A stretch of DNA of 64,000 nucleotides from Sinotaia quadrata (GCA_028829895.1 CM054178.1:90585558-90649557), one strand, 5' to 3'. Positions 11,951 to 23,095 are shown, numbered from the stretch's first letter. A program made the numbers and translations. Notes: generated from the sequence alone by a model not told the origin.

Positions 11951-11964
11951 GCGCGCGCGCGCGT
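11951..11964. repeat. (GC)n short tract
   Basis: A run of alternating G and C, able to form Z-DNA, in an AT-rich neighbourhood. Confidence 0.8.
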
Positions 11965-11992
11965 TTTAGTGTAGGCTTGACGCATATTGAGT

Positions 11993-12139
11993 ATGATGGA
12001 CGGCCAAGGGAAGGAGCATTTAGTACTCAGAAATGGCCAAACTTGTGTGAAATGTCATCAGAATCTTTCTGATGTCGACATTACCTGGTCCTTTGACTCC
12101 GGACACAGAATTGAGCTCTTGAACCACTCTGTTCACTGA
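11993..12139 (+). CDS. Small open frame with a CxxCH motif (doubtful)
   Basis: Tandem ATGs at 11,993 and 11,996 open a 48-codon frame to a TGA at 12,137. The peptide (MMDGQGKEHLVLRNGQTCVK...) carries CVKCH at about residues 19-23 and is acidic and His-containing near its end. A CxxCH motif can bind haem or zinc, but one short motif in a 48-residue frame proves little. The local sequence is less AT-rich than its surroundings. There is no homology call. Confidence 0.12.
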   Translation: MMDGQGKEHLVLRNGQTCVKCHQNLSDVDITWSFDSGHRIELLNHSVH

Positions 12140-13231
12140 CGCAGAAGGAATAACTTTATGTCTGCTCAGTTGAAGGATTCAGCGGTGAGGGCCCGCTACT
12201 CGCACAAGTTCAACAAGAGTTATGTTCCCTGGGTAAACACTAAACGCAGCGCACGACACATTTTAATGTTCCACGCTAAAAGATCGCTGAAAATACTTGA
12301 CAAACATGGGTGAAATGGAGTTGTCTATCTTTAAATCAAAAGAAGAATAATCTCCCTGTCAGAGAATCACACATTTTTCTAAAAGTGATATTTAACAGAA
12401 TTAGTTTAAGAGTTGTGCACTTTTGCAGAAGTGTTGGTGGTATTCTGGTGTTAAGATCATTACAGCCAAGAAAGGGAAATTCTCCGCTGTCCAGGTCGTT
12501 ATTTTTCTATCCATATTTCAGGGGCTGTCGGTAAGACCAAACAGGCGCAATCAATCAAATTGTGCAAATTTGTTTGACTCTCAACTTTCTCTCCTCCAAA
12601 CAGGCCTCTTTTTAATCTTTTCAGGGAAATAAACTTTCCCTGGCTGCTCGTGCACCCGACCGAGAAAATAACGAACGCTGGAAGCGGACGTTAAGCAGAA
12701 ATAAATTAGGCAATCAGTGCGAGCCATGATGTATAATCAGGTGGCTCGCGCATGCGTCACAAGTGACCCTCAAGGAGGGACACAACCAGTCACCAATGAC
12801 AACAGAATAATCGCGCTGGGCCTGGAAACAAAAAAATTATGCACAGTGAATAAAGTTTGGTTTAATCTGGCAAACCAGAAATGAGATACACTTGCACAGC
12901 ATTTCGGAGGAAACCACAATAGGTTAATAGATTATAAATCTATTGCAGAGAGAGAGAAAGAGAAAAGAACCAAGAAAGTACCGCCCCCAAACCATAACGC
13001 TTTATAAAATTTGTAATATATACATAAGTTTACGTATGTGTCAAGGAATATAATACATTTGTTCAGTTCATCATTATAAAACCATAAATTTAGAGGCTTC
13101 GGAACTGCACAAAATCAATATGAATGAGAAAAAAATTAATGTCTGGAGTATTTCACTTAAGCGGCCACACATTCGTTGAAATCATTCCCTAGTTAGCTGT
13201 TCAGCAGGAAACGAGTATCCATGGGTCCACA
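12140..13231. other. Non-coding DNA with moderate GC patches
   Basis: Nothing is recognised with confidence. A plus-strand frame from 12,423 runs open to a TCG|GTAAGA donor at 12,528-12,534. It resembles the minus-strand exon candidates and is kept as a measure of the chance background. Confidence 0.4.
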
Positions 13232-13450
13232 GATAATTTACTGCTAAGAAAGAGTACAGAGTTATACAAACAAAACAAAAAATCCAACCCTGAACCTAAA
13301 CAAACAACATAATTTACTGCTAAGAGTACAGAGTTATACAAACCAAACAAAAAATCCAACCCTGAACCTAAACAAACAACATAATTTACTGCTAAGAGTA
13401 CATAGTTATACAAACAAAACAAAAAATCCAGCCTGAACCTAAACAAACAA
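13232..13450. repeat. Minisatellite, about 71-77 bp unit, three copies
   Basis: ATAATTTACTGCTAAGA starts at 13,232, 13,309 and 13,380. Each start is followed by GAGTTATACAAAC, AAAAAATCCA and CCTGAACCTAAACAAACAAC. Confidence 0.9.
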
Positions 13451-13786
13451 CAGAAACGCACTAAAATACAAAGTCGATATTGTCCCGATAAAGAATATGT
13501 AGTTAATCTATTTTAATTTCCCCAATAAGGCGCCATGATGGAATATAATTTAGCTGAGGAATTACTAAAGCATCTTATACAATTCACTCTCAGCTTTGTG
13601 GAAGATGTTGCATCCTCCCCCCCCCCCCACATTCATATTCTGATCTATGAATAGGTCAACACGCTCGCTAGGTCTGATGAAAAACGACTTTCGCATATCT
13701 AGCACGTTAAACTAGAAGCAAGCAAATAGCACACCCCAGAGTAAAGTCAGCTAACACTAGCGAATACGTCATAATAAAGAGAAACA

Positions 13787-13895
13787 ACGTGCCTAATAGC
13801 CAATACATGTCACGTACTAAACAACGTGCCCAATAGCCAATACATGACACGTACTAAACAACGTGCCCAATAGCCAATACATGACACGTACTAAC
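13787..13895. repeat. Minisatellite, 37-bp unit, three copies
   Basis: Three tandem units with ACAACGTGCC, AATAGCCAATACATG and CACGTACTAA. Confidence 0.9.
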
Positions 13896-14049
13896 GAATG
13901 TGTCCGACAATAGCGAAAAAAAAAACATACCTACAGATATGTGTACTAAGGAATTCCGATATCTAACCAAAAGGTATGGCGCCCAGTATCTCAAATCGTA
14001 CTAATCGCTATGTCTAACAATTAATAGCCGAAAGGTATGGCGCCCAATA

Positions 14050-14460
14050 GACTGAGTAAATATCATATATCACACTAAGAAACTTTACTATATAATTTAC
14101 ATGCAATATATTACTAAGAAAGTGTGCCATATGCTATATAATTTACACAGACTGATTATAATTATATGCTATACAATTTGCACAGGCTGATTATATGCTA
14201 TATATCACACTATCAAAGTGTACTATATGCTATATAATTTGCACAGACTGATTACATGCTATGTAATGTACACAGATTGATTACATGCTATATACCACAC
14301 TATGAAAATATACTATATGATATATAATTTCTACAGACTGATTATATGCTATATGTTACACTATGAAAATGTACTATATGCTATATAATTTACATAGACT
14401 GATTATATACTAAATATTACACGAAGAATGTGTACTATATACTATATAATTTACACTGAT
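14050..14460. repeat. Diverged AT-rich tandem repeat (TATATGCTATATAATTTACA family)
   Basis: Units containing TATGCTATATAATTT, ACACAGACTGATTA and CACTATGAAAATGTAC recur about every 60-70 bp, with indels. Confidence 0.8.
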
Positions 14461-14581
14461 TAAATATCCTAGAAAAAAGTCTCAATTGTAAAATACCCAA
14501 AGGAGATAAAGATAGTGCTTTCGCATGTTCCGTCCCAGCACCAACTGCGTACGACTACAATCTATCCCCTCCCCACCTCCC

Positions 14582-14601
14582 AAAAAAAAAAAAAAAAAAA
14601 A
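14582..14601. repeat. Poly(A) run
   Basis: A run of about 20 A, with no retroposed body recognised beside it. Confidence 0.85.
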
Positions 14602-14639
14602 GGAGAAGAAAAAAGCACATTCGAGGCATACGATTGAAA

Positions 14640-15310
14640 ACGAAATAGTTCTGACATACTACAGTACTGTAGTTCTATTTCTGTGCTCTACAATACTGTA
14701 CTTTTGTTTTAAAAATAATACATTCTCATTTCTCAACAGTACTGAATTTCTCTTTTAAATATAGTCTACATCAGGGGTGCTCAAACTTTTTAGGCCAGAG
14801 GGCCAAATTTCCAACTGATAGTGCGTGGAGGGCCGCCACATTGATGGCTCAGTAGAAAAAACGACACAAATAATGAAATAATGTGCTTTACATTAGTAAT
14901 AATGGTAACATCCAAAAGTACTCCGGGGACCGCATAGAGCCCTGTCTCGGGCCGCGGTGTGTGCACCCCTGGTCTACATGCTACAGTTATTGCAGTTCTG
15001 TTGATAATACAGTCGATACTGAACATGTAGTTATATTCCCGTTCAGTGTCAGGCAAAAAAATCCCGTCAGAGGGCACTGTATTACAGCACCCAATAAAAC
15101 AAATTGGTTGCTGAAGTGAAGGCACATGTTTCCTTTGGGGATTATTGGTCCCAGTGTCACTCTACGGGTTAAGAACAGTCTGTACTGTAAATCACTGCCG
15201 TTCTGACCTAAATATAGCCTAAACGAAACAGCAGTATTATAGTGTTTACAACTGCACTTCTGTTTTAACGACAGTTTATATTTTATTCTATTGCAGTTCT
15301 CGGGACAACA
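14640..15310. repeat. Degenerate CAGTACTGTA / TGCAGTTCTG repeat tract
   Basis: Variants of TACAGTACTGTAGTTCT, GCAGTTCTGTT and ACAGTCGATACTG recur on both sides of the MITE at 14,772-14,971. CTACAGTACTGTAG is a perfect 14-bp palindrome. This looks like an old array that was later split by the MITE. Confidence 0.5.
14772..14971. mobile_element. hAT-superfamily MITE (200 bp) with 8-bp target-site duplication
   Basis: The element starts CAGGGGTGCTCAAACTTTTT and ends GTGTGCACCCCTG, giving terminal inverted repeats CAGGGGTGC(T/A)CA. It is flanked on both sides by the identical octamer GTCTACAT (14,764-14,771 and 14,972-14,979). CAGGGGTG termini with 8-bp duplications are the signature of hAT elements of the Ac/Charlie/Tip100 kind. 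The inside has GC-rich subterminal blocks (GGGCCGCCACATT near the left, CGGGCCGCGG near the right) and no coding capacity. The perfect duplication suggests a fairly recent insertion. Frames crossing it are not genes. Confidence 0.92.
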
Positions 15311-15389
15311 GCGTCAAAATGCTGATAGGCGGACAAATGTAAGAACATATTATTTTCTGCTGTTTCGTCCTGACAGAGATACGAGAGGA

Positions 15390-15606
15390 ACATAAAATGT
15401 GGACGACAGCCAAACATAAGGAGAAAGGACAAGAACATAAAATGTGGACGACAGCCAAACATAGGGAGAAAGGACAAGAACATAAGGTGTGGACGACAGC
15501 CAAACATAGGGAGAAAGGACAAGAACATAAGGTGTGGACGACAGCCAAACATAGGGAGAAAGGACAAGAACATAAGGTGTGGACGACAGCCAAACATAGG
15601 GAGAAA
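15390..15606. repeat. Minisatellite, 45-bp unit, five copies
   Basis: GTGGACGACAGCCAAACATA starts at 15,399, 15,444, 15,489, 15,534 and 15,579. The last three units carry GGTGTGG where the first two carry AATGTGG. Because 45 is a multiple of three, frames stay open on both strands across the array. That explains the several overlapping open frames of 101-136 codons here. Confidence 0.95.
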
Positions 15607-16029
15607 ACAAAAAAGAAAAAAGAAACTGCCGTGTTGGATGCACAGTGCTGTCAGATTCATTTCCTGAATTGTCCTGTGGCCACACTTATGCAATTCTTGA
15701 AAGTATGCAATCCTGCATTGGTTTTCGGTCTTAGAACGGCAGACTTTTTTTTACCGATGAGTTATCTCACGCAAAAATGCTTGCGGTGTTAGAAATCGAT
15801 AGTGAGTTTTAAAAAAAACCGACACCAGATGCGTATTTTTTTTCTTTCTTGTATAAATTTTAAAACGTGATTATTTGCAATTTTTTTTAATATTATACAG
15901 CATCACAGGAAGTACTATCTTTACAGAGAAACTGAGAACTCGGGAGTTAAATACTGTATAAGGATATGGTTTGGTCAAGTTCGGTCAACACGTGACTTTA
16001 AACGAAGTCTATACTTTAAAAAAAAAAAA

Positions 16030-16425
16030 GATTTCTCTGCTTGCTTATTTCTTTCTCTTTAATTATTTCTCCCTGCCTCTCTCGCTTGCCTCTTTTACCT
16101 CTGTTTTTTTCTCTCACACAGACACGATTTCTTTTTCTGTCTGCACGTATCTCCCTCCCCACAAAAAACTCACACACAACCTTTCTCTGCTTGCATGTTT
16201 CTCTCTCTCTCTCCCATCCCCCCCCCTTTCGCACAGATCGTACCAACCTCTTTCTCTGCCTGACGTTTTTTTCCTCTCTCTCCTCTCCCTCTCACAAACA
16301 ACCGCCTTCTCTGCCTGCATGTTTCTCTCCTCCCCACCATCCTCTCTCTCATATTCACATCTGTCGCTGTTTGTATGTTGCACACTCGCTCTCTCTCTCT
16401 CTCTTCTGCCTTTTTCTTTCCTTAA
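16030..16425. repeat. Pyrimidine-rich low-complexity tract with a diverged ~60-bp period
   Basis: About 400 bp are almost entirely C and T on the plus strand. TTTCTCTGC(C/T)TGCATGTTTCTCTC and CACACA phrases recur roughly every 60-65 bp. Long open frames on both strands (up to 190 codons, Ser/Leu/Phe-rich on plus and Arg/Glu-rich on minus) come from this composition and are not called genes. Confidence 0.85.
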
Positions 16426-16429
16426 GTAT

Positions 16430-17111
16430 AAAGGGAGCTCTGCCAACTCACATAAGAAAAGTTCGCCCCTGAGACATTTACCAGTAATTTCAGCATCTAG
16501 AGGACAGGACTGCAACCCGGGGCCCAGAGGCGAAAGCGTGTAATGAGTGAGCGCCCCAAATGGAGCCACCCATGTTCTCCTCTCACTTCTCGCGTCACCA
16601 CTGTTGAAGTTATTAGCGTGTTGCTGCGGGTTACGGACAAAAGACCGATGTCATTTCTACGAGTGTAATTTGCAAAAAATTCTGGCAATTTTTGTGGGAA
16701 AGTGTCTAAGCTTAGAGGCAAGAGAGTGAGTGAGCAAGAGAGTGAGAGGGAAAGAGGGAGTGTAGGACAGGGAGGAAGAAATCTCACAGAATAGAACTTA
16801 TGATGTTCGAGATATTGGAGAACTGATTAAAATGAATTACGTCAACACAAATTCACATACACACACACGCGCGCAAATCGCCACGAAGCTCTGATATCTA
16901 CTCTATAATAGCATGTCAAAGAGGTAATGAGAGTTAGTATAGAAAATCAGTACCCCTCCCCCTCCTCGTAAACTGGATAACAAGCAGCGAGCTAGTCACC
17001 ATGGAGAATGAAGACTTCTATAATAGCAAGTGAATTAGAAACCAAAAGTCATATATTTAGTACTTCTTAAAAAGTTATTATAGTTCAGTAGGCCATGAAA
17101 GTCACCACAAA
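16430..17111. other. Non-coding DNA, nothing recognised
   Basis: Locally GC-richer at 16,450-16,620, but without a supported exon. A short purine-rich patch lies at 16,720-16,790. Confidence 0.45.
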
Positions 17112-17300
17112 GACTTACAACATGCAATAACTGTAGTAAAATAGACAGTAGAAGTTGCTATTAGTTTTAGAACATGCAATAACTGTAGTAAAATAGACAG
17201 TGGAATCTATTAGTTTTAGAACATGCAATAACTGTACTAAAATAGACAGTGGAATCTATTAATTTTAGTTTTAGTTTTAGTAGTAGTTGCTATTAGTTTT
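17112..17300. repeat. Minisatellite, about 49-61 bp unit, three copies
   Basis: ACATGCAATAACTGTA(G/C)TAAA followed by ATAGACAGT(A/G)GAA and TATTAGTTTTAGA is repeated three times, with a TTTTAG stutter at the end. Confidence 0.85.
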
Positions 17301-17524
17301 AGAAGCACTGTTAGCCAATATTCAGGGAAATAATAGTCACCATGGTAGTACCTTTATAAAACACGTAAAGTAAGTCAACAGGTGTCAAAACACAACATGA
17401 TTTCAAATAAACACACGAAATCTGATAATTATTCTAAAGTGTGTATAGTTATGAGTCGGAATCAACTTTTACTGAGCAAATGTTTGTAATGCCTTCGAAG
17501 AGGACCTATCAAGGCCACAGTCTC

Positions 17525-17880
17525 ACAACCAGCAAACTCAAATACAAACACACCCACAACAACTCACATACAAAAACACCCACAGCAACTCACATACAAA
17601 CGCACCCACAAAAACTCACACACAAACACACCCACAGAAATTCACATATAAACACCCACAGCAACTCACAAACAAATACATCCACATACAAACACACCTA
17701 CAACTCACATATAAATACATCCACAGCAACTCGCACACAAATACATCCACAGCAACTCTCACACAAATACATCCACAGCAACTCGCACACAAATACATCC
17801 ACAGCAACTCTCACACAAATACATCCACAGCAACTCGCACACAAATACATCCACAGTAGCCCACAAAACGCGCTCACAAA
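17525..17880. repeat. Minisatellite, 26-bp unit (ACACAAATACATCCACAGCA)
   Basis: The right half consists of exact 26-bp units; CACACAAATAC starts at 17,734 and 17,760. ACTCG and ACTCT variants alternate between successive units, as if a 52-bp pair were the unit of expansion. The left half is diverged. The 177-codon Thr/His/Asn-rich frame spanning it is a repeat product. Confidence 0.9.
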
Positions 17881-17974
17881 AGCCCCCAAAACACACGCCC
17901 ACAGCAACATATTTCAGTTCCCAGTTTGCTTCAAAGAAGCGAATTTTAATGGCAAGGCAATTTTAATGACGTAG

Positions 17975-18610
17975 GAACTAAGATACAACCCACCCACCCC
18001 TTTCCGAAAAAAACCCAAACTAAACAAAAACCCCTTCAAAAAACAACAACAACAAAAAACCCACATCAACGAAACCATTTCACAAACTAACTAGCTTACG
18101 AATTAAAAAGAAACTTTCTATGATTTCTGATAAAAATTACCTCCCCTCTACAAAACTAAAAGCCAATTGCAGAAAGAGTGAGACAACCCAACCCTTCATC
18201 GGACTTAATAATACAAATATAAAAACACAAAGTTTTAGAAAATTAGAATAAAGCATGACATGCAATAACAAAATAAATTAAATAAAATATCATAAAATCA
18301 AAGAAAGAATACCAGAAACCACATATACGCAGAAACAGTAGCGTACTGCAATAACAAAACGGTAAATGAAAGAAAAAGAAAAATAATCCTGAAAAAGAGT
18401 GAATGAAATGATTGAAATGCATAAGAAAACAAGAAAAACAGAAAATAATAATAAAATGACACACATGTATAGGAAAATAAGTGAGCAGAAAAGGGTGTAA
18501 AAAGACAGATAAGTGCAGCAAAAAGAGAGAAGAGAAACAGATAAATGAAAAAGGACAAGAAATCCAACAACTTGAAAGCAATAGAAGAAGAGAAATAGTA
18601 GCGAAAGAGC
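17975..18610. other. A-rich non-coding DNA
   Basis: The plus strand is A/G-rich, which gives Phe/Ser/Leu-rich open frames on the minus strand. No domain or splice structure supports them. Confidence 0.5.
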
Positions 18611-18672
18611 ACGCGCGCGCGTGTGTGTACATATTACGTGTGTGTGTGTGAGAGAGAGAGAGTGAGAGAGAG
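18611..18672. repeat. (GC)(GT)(GA) compound microsatellite
   Basis: A short CGCGCG tract is followed by GT and then GA dinucleotide runs. Confidence 0.9.
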
Positions 18673-18877
18673 TAAGAGAAATAGAAAGGTGAATAAAAAA
18701 TAATTTAAGAGATGCTGATCAATGGGACAAAAACAGCAACTTGCATGGCGTAAGGAAGGGTGAAACGAAAAGAAAAAAAAAAGAAAAATCAACATACATA
18801 TTAATGACATCTTTCAAGCTGAAGAATGTATTACATCAGCTTTACTACTATATATATATCAAGTTAACTTTGGTGAA

Positions 18878-19025
18878 AAGGCATAGGTACTTGACATATA
18901 TATTAAATCACCTGTTATTAAAAGGCATACGTACTTGACTTATATATTAAATCACCTGTTATTAAAAGGCATACGTACTTGACATATATATTAAATCACC
19001 TGTTATTAAAAGGCACACATATTTG
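18878..19025. repeat. Minisatellite, 44-bp unit, about 3.5 copies
   Basis: AAAAGGCATACGTACTTGAC starts at 18,920 and 18,964. It is followed each time by TATATATTAAATCACCTGTT; partial units lie on both sides. Confidence 0.9.
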
Positions 19026-19120
19026 ACATAACGATTTTAATGGCGTGTAACTGTATAATTATTTGAATACACTGAAAAAACATACTGCTACTGCATTTTC
19101 CTCATACAGTGACTTCCTGT

Positions 19121-19255
19121 CCAGTATATAAGCAGTCACCATCTAAAGCAGGGTTTTCTAGCTGTCCAAAATATAAGCAGTCACCATATAAAGCAGGGTT
19201 TTCTAGCTGTCCAAAATATAAGCAGTCACCATCTAAAGCAGGGTTTTCTAGCTGC
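19121..19255. repeat. Minisatellite, 45-bp unit, three copies, containing a hAT end
   Basis: The three units are 19,121-19,165, 19,166-19,210 and 19,211-19,255. Each contains the target octamer ATCTAAAG (ATATAAAG in unit 2) followed by CAGGGTTTTCTAGCTG. The last unit runs into the full hAT-like MITE starting at 19,239. The array is therefore made of target DNA plus the first 17 bp of the transposon. Confidence 0.9.
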
Positions 19256-19415
19256 GGACCTCTGGGGCTCAAAAGAGGTCGCCAGAGGTTCCTTAAGAGA
19301 GTGATGAAAAAAATAAACATCGTAGATATAATATTTGTATGCAAGGGGTTCCCTGAGATCTACAAAGTATTTCGGGGGTTCCTCCAGGGTAAGGTAAAAA
19401 GGTTAAGAAAAGTTA
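19239..19415. mobile_element. hAT-like MITE (177 bp), degenerate
   Basis: It begins CAGGGTTTTCTAGCTGC and ends AAGGTTAAGAAAAGTTA. The reverse complement of the end shares the TTTTCTNA core with the start, and the CAG(T/G)GTTTCTNAACC pattern is typical of hAT MITEs. Paired GGTTCC blocks inside resemble the symmetric interiors of such elements. Flanking octamers are ATCTAAAG (19,231-19,238) and GTCTAAAG (19,416-19,423), seven of eight identical, so an 8-bp target-site duplication is likely. There is no coding capacity. Confidence 0.7.
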
Positions 19416-19429
19416 GTCTAAAGTGTAGA

Positions 19430-20527
19430 AGTAAAGAAAGCTATTATAATTTACCGAGTAAATGAAAATGCTTGTCTGTCAAAGAGAGGTTAATACAATA
19501 AAGAAATATATACTATTTTAAGCTACCGAGTAAATCAATAAATGCCCAACTGCCAAAGAAATGTAAATGAAAGCTGCTAAAGAAATACATTTTGTGCAAT
19601 AAAAGTGCACAAAACAGGGTCTTCAGTCATAGATTAATTAGGTAATGAAATACATAAACTGTAAAGCATTATTTTAAAGAATATTTGTAATCAACGAAAT
19701 GTACAGAAAGATTATAGAGATGAAAATTCCGACTTTTACAAAATACAGTTAAAAAATTTATGTATCACGCTCAAAGTAAAAACAAAATAAATGTAGAAAA
19801 ACGTAAACGAAACGAGGAAGAAATAAAAATAAATTACAACAAAAGAAATAAATTAAGCAATAAGCAGTCGTGACGAAATTACGAATTTTTACTTCAAGGG
19901 AGAGAAGCCAGTAACTCTTCACCTGCGATTTACATCAAAGCACCTACAAGCACGGACAAAATTATTTCAAGGGAGAGAAACCAGTGAATTCTTGCGATCT
20001 ACCTGCGAACACCAATATGCACGAGATAGCGAAGGGCGATTATAAAAGAATTTAAAGAGGATACTTAAGAGTGGAGATAGGGATTTAGAATACTGGAATA
20101 ATTATCCACCCATACTTTTTTTCCTGCCTGCCATATGCACTATAAAACACTCTCTCATCTAGCGGTACGTAAGAATGAAATAGGTGAGGCTCGCAAACCT
20201 CACAGGAGTCCTTTAACTCAGCAACTGAGGAACAAAGAAAAAGACCGGTCCAGTATAATTAGTTTTATTTTCGTCCAGTCAAAATCGTTATATACTACCA
20301 CCATCCTCATCTCTCCTCCTCCTCCTCCTCCCTGCCCCCAGCTTTAAGAGCGCTCTGCAGCCTGCTCCCTAAACTTCAAGAGGACACGCCCGAGTCTTAC
20401 GGTTGCACTCTTTTGTTTTTGTTCCGTCTTCCTCAAATATATTATCGATCTTGTCATCTGCGTGCTTGCTTGCAAGCCAGTTGTAACGAGTCACTTGTTT
20501 TAACCGATCACGGTCAAACGCCACGAC
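19430..20527. other. AT-rich non-coding DNA
   Basis: Nothing is recognised apart from a (CCT)n-like run at about 20,310-20,330. Confidence 0.5.
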
Positions 20528-20900
20528 CTTACCCAGGCTTACAGGTTTAGTAGCGCTTTCGCTTAGTTACATACATTTAGGCGTTAAATTTAAATGTGAT
20601 CGTACCCAGGCTTACAGGTTTAGTAGCGCTTTCGCTTAGTTACATACATTTAGGCGTTAAATTTAAATGTGATCGTACCCAGGCTTACAGGTTTAGTAGC
20701 GGTCTTTCGCTTAGTTACATACATTTAGGCGTTAAATTTAAATGTGATCGTACCCAGGCTTACAGGTTTAGTAGCGGTCTTTCGCTTAGTTACATACATT
20801 CAGGCGTTAAAATTTAAATATGTGATCGTACCCAGGCTTATAGGTTTAGTAGCGGTCTTTCGCTTAGTTTCATATATTTAGGCGTTAAATTTAAATGTGA
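20528..20900. repeat. Minisatellite, 73-78 bp unit, five copies
   Basis: ACCCAGGCTTACAGGTTTAG starts at 20,531, 20,604, 20,677 and 20,752; a variant reading TTATAGG starts at 20,830. The first units read GTAGCGCTTTCGC and the later ones GTAGCGGTCTTTCGC, so the array has a polarity of variants. Confidence 0.95.
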
Positions 20901-22794
20901 TCTCAACTCGCAGTGGTCGTTGATATTTACAATATCCATAAAATCGTGAAGAAAAGAACCAACAAAAACTTCGGCAATTCGACTGCTTTTCTCGTATACG
21001 ACAGTAAGTACTCACATGGCAGACATGTGATAAACTATTGAATTAAAAAGAAAAATTTAAGTAATTAACTCGCCGCTAGTTCTAGAATTAGGTCCTTTAC
21101 ACTGATTACCCAAGCATGAATTCGACAATTACTTATCGAATGGATTTTGTACACTTATATACTAGCGCTGTTCTGCTAGTTCTTCTATATATAAAAAATA
21201 ATTAAAAAAAAAAAGTGAGACAAGTTCCAAAGAATTAGTTCGGTAGTCTGATGACCTTTATAATGACTTCAATGTCGAGAAACGCCATTAGTGCAGACGG
21301 AAACTTAAAAAAAAAAAAAAGAGGTATATTTCAGCTTTAGTCACGACAGTCTAGATGGAGGCAAACAGGCTCTGGCAAACGTGATTGGTTAAAAAGCCAT
21401 TTGATCCAGAAGAGGTGATGGAGGCCTTGCCGCTTTCTTGCATACCGACTTGTGCTGATTTGCTCTCCAGAAAAGCTTTCTTCAAATCCGTTTTCTCACC
21501 GCCACAGACGGGCTCCTTTCTTTTGGACCCTTCCATCCAAGCAGACACGCACCCTGACGGACAGCTTTCCATTCCTGGAAGGCGAAAACGAGCATGATCA
21601 GCGCACTTGCCAGAGAAATCTTCTCTCGGTGAAGGCGCTACGACTTCTCTTCAGAATCAATTGTCTCCACGTTAGAGAGTGATGGAGGTACGGGTCCAGA
21701 GTTTACGGCAATGTCAGCCACTTAAGGGCCTCTCTCCCCTGGGATTCACAACGCAGCCCCCGGCACAACATTGTTTCAGGGCGGTAAGAGGCGACAGACA
21801 AGAGTATATTGCACGCTAACACCAGACATTAGAGAGTTTTACGTGCAACAATCAGCACTCTAACATCGAACTGAAAACGCTCGAAGCTGAGGCCGAGGGC
21901 AGCTATCAGTCAAAACGTAACTAATACCTTATTATTCTGTGTATACACGAGGACAGCCATCAGACACAGAAAGAACGTAAATGGTCTCTAAGTATACAAA
22001 TAAATGGTTGAATGAACTTTAATATAACGAATTTCAACTTCACGCGGGAACTTGTAAAATCAAAAACTAACTACCTTCACAAAAACCTCCAAATCTGTGC
22101 GTGGTCAAAACTCTTATTTCAGGCAGAGAACGTCTCTAAGGGAGTTATAAGCAATATGCCTATGACGGCATGTATGTATGATTAAGGTCACGTATGCTAT
22201 TTAAAGATAACATTTTCTCGGAAATTCACTACTAGCCTAGGGACTTAACCAGTCCATCGCAATAGGAGTTCCATTTGAAATCACTCGACATCATTGGGAT
22301 AAAATAATTGGGCAAATGTAATCATCGCATAATATTAATAGACCCACGAGCAAGCAAATCGAACACGTTTGCGAATCTCGGAGTTATGCCCCTTGATAAC
22401 CCACTTATGGCCACGAGGTAAGCGGGCTGTGTAGTATGAATGCAAGAAACAACTATGGCAGGAGCATACACAACATGCATTCTGGTCGATAAATAAACAA
22501 TAACACCAACAAAAATAAATAGAATAGGGCTAGTAAAGGATATTAAGCAGAGGGCACCCGAACGCTAGCAATCTAGTGAAAGCTAGCGGTCCATTCCGGG
22601 CGTGGCGTGTAGGTAAAGTCGGAAAACAACGCACTATCGATTGACGGACTTGACGGCACCAATCAGTGTACGGTTGTATGGTCCTGGCTCATACTTCTCT
22701 CGGTGAGACTAGGATGCAAAAATAGTTTTAATGACAGTCGGAACTGTAGTATCAGTTCTACTCACAAACATCATCGACTTGCTGACGCGTAATT
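20901..22794. other. Non-coding DNA with a GC-richer patch at 21.35-21.90 kb
   Basis: The patch at 21,350-21,900 has more CpG than its flanks and short overlapping frames on both strands. One plus-strand frame, ATG at 21,682, reaches a GCG|GTAAGA donor in phase 0 after 34 codons (to 21,783). No domain is recognised and no acceptor is visible, so it is not called as a gene. Confidence 0.4.
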
Positions 22795-23095
22795 AGTGGA
22801 GAATGACTATGCCGTGTAAATAGTGGAGAGCACGCCGTGTAAGAGAGAGTAGGACGTATACATGGAGAATACGTCGTGTAAATAGTGGAGAAGACGTGTA
22901 AATAATGGATTATGCCGTCGAAGTGGAGAATGGTTAAGCCGTGTAAATAGTGGATCCGTTATACCGAGTAAATAATTAAAATGAATGATTCTGCCGTGCA
23001 AATAGAGGACAATAATTATATAGAGTAAATAGTGGAGAATGATTATACCGTGTACGAAGTGGATAATGATTATATCGAGTAAATAGTGAAGAATT
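22795..23095. repeat. Diverged minisatellite, about 30-45 bp unit
   Basis: Variants of CCGTGTAAATAGTGGAGAATGATTA recur about eight times with indels. Confidence 0.8.

Noticed and set aside
12423..12534. Plus-strand ATG frame reaching a TCG|GTAAGA donor in phase 0
   Set aside because: There is no promoter context, acceptor or domain. It is useful as a measure of how often such candidates occur by chance.
15283..15792. Overlapping open frames of 101-136 codons
   Set aside because: All arise from the 45-bp minisatellite, which keeps any stop-free frame open on both strands.
15971..16569. 190-, 151- and 143-codon frames
   Set aside because: The DNA is a pyrimidine-rich low-complexity tract; few stop codons can occur, and the predicted proteins are Ser/Leu/Phe or Arg/Glu repeats.
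17441..17974. 177-codon His/Thr/Asn-rich frame
   Set aside because: Product of a CA-rich minisatellite; the translation changes with the repeat and has no start or splice support.
21682..21789. Plus-strand 34-codon frame reaching GCG|GTAAGA in phase 0
   Set aside because: It lies in a GC-richer patch but has no other support. Calling it would apply the weakest standard to both strands.
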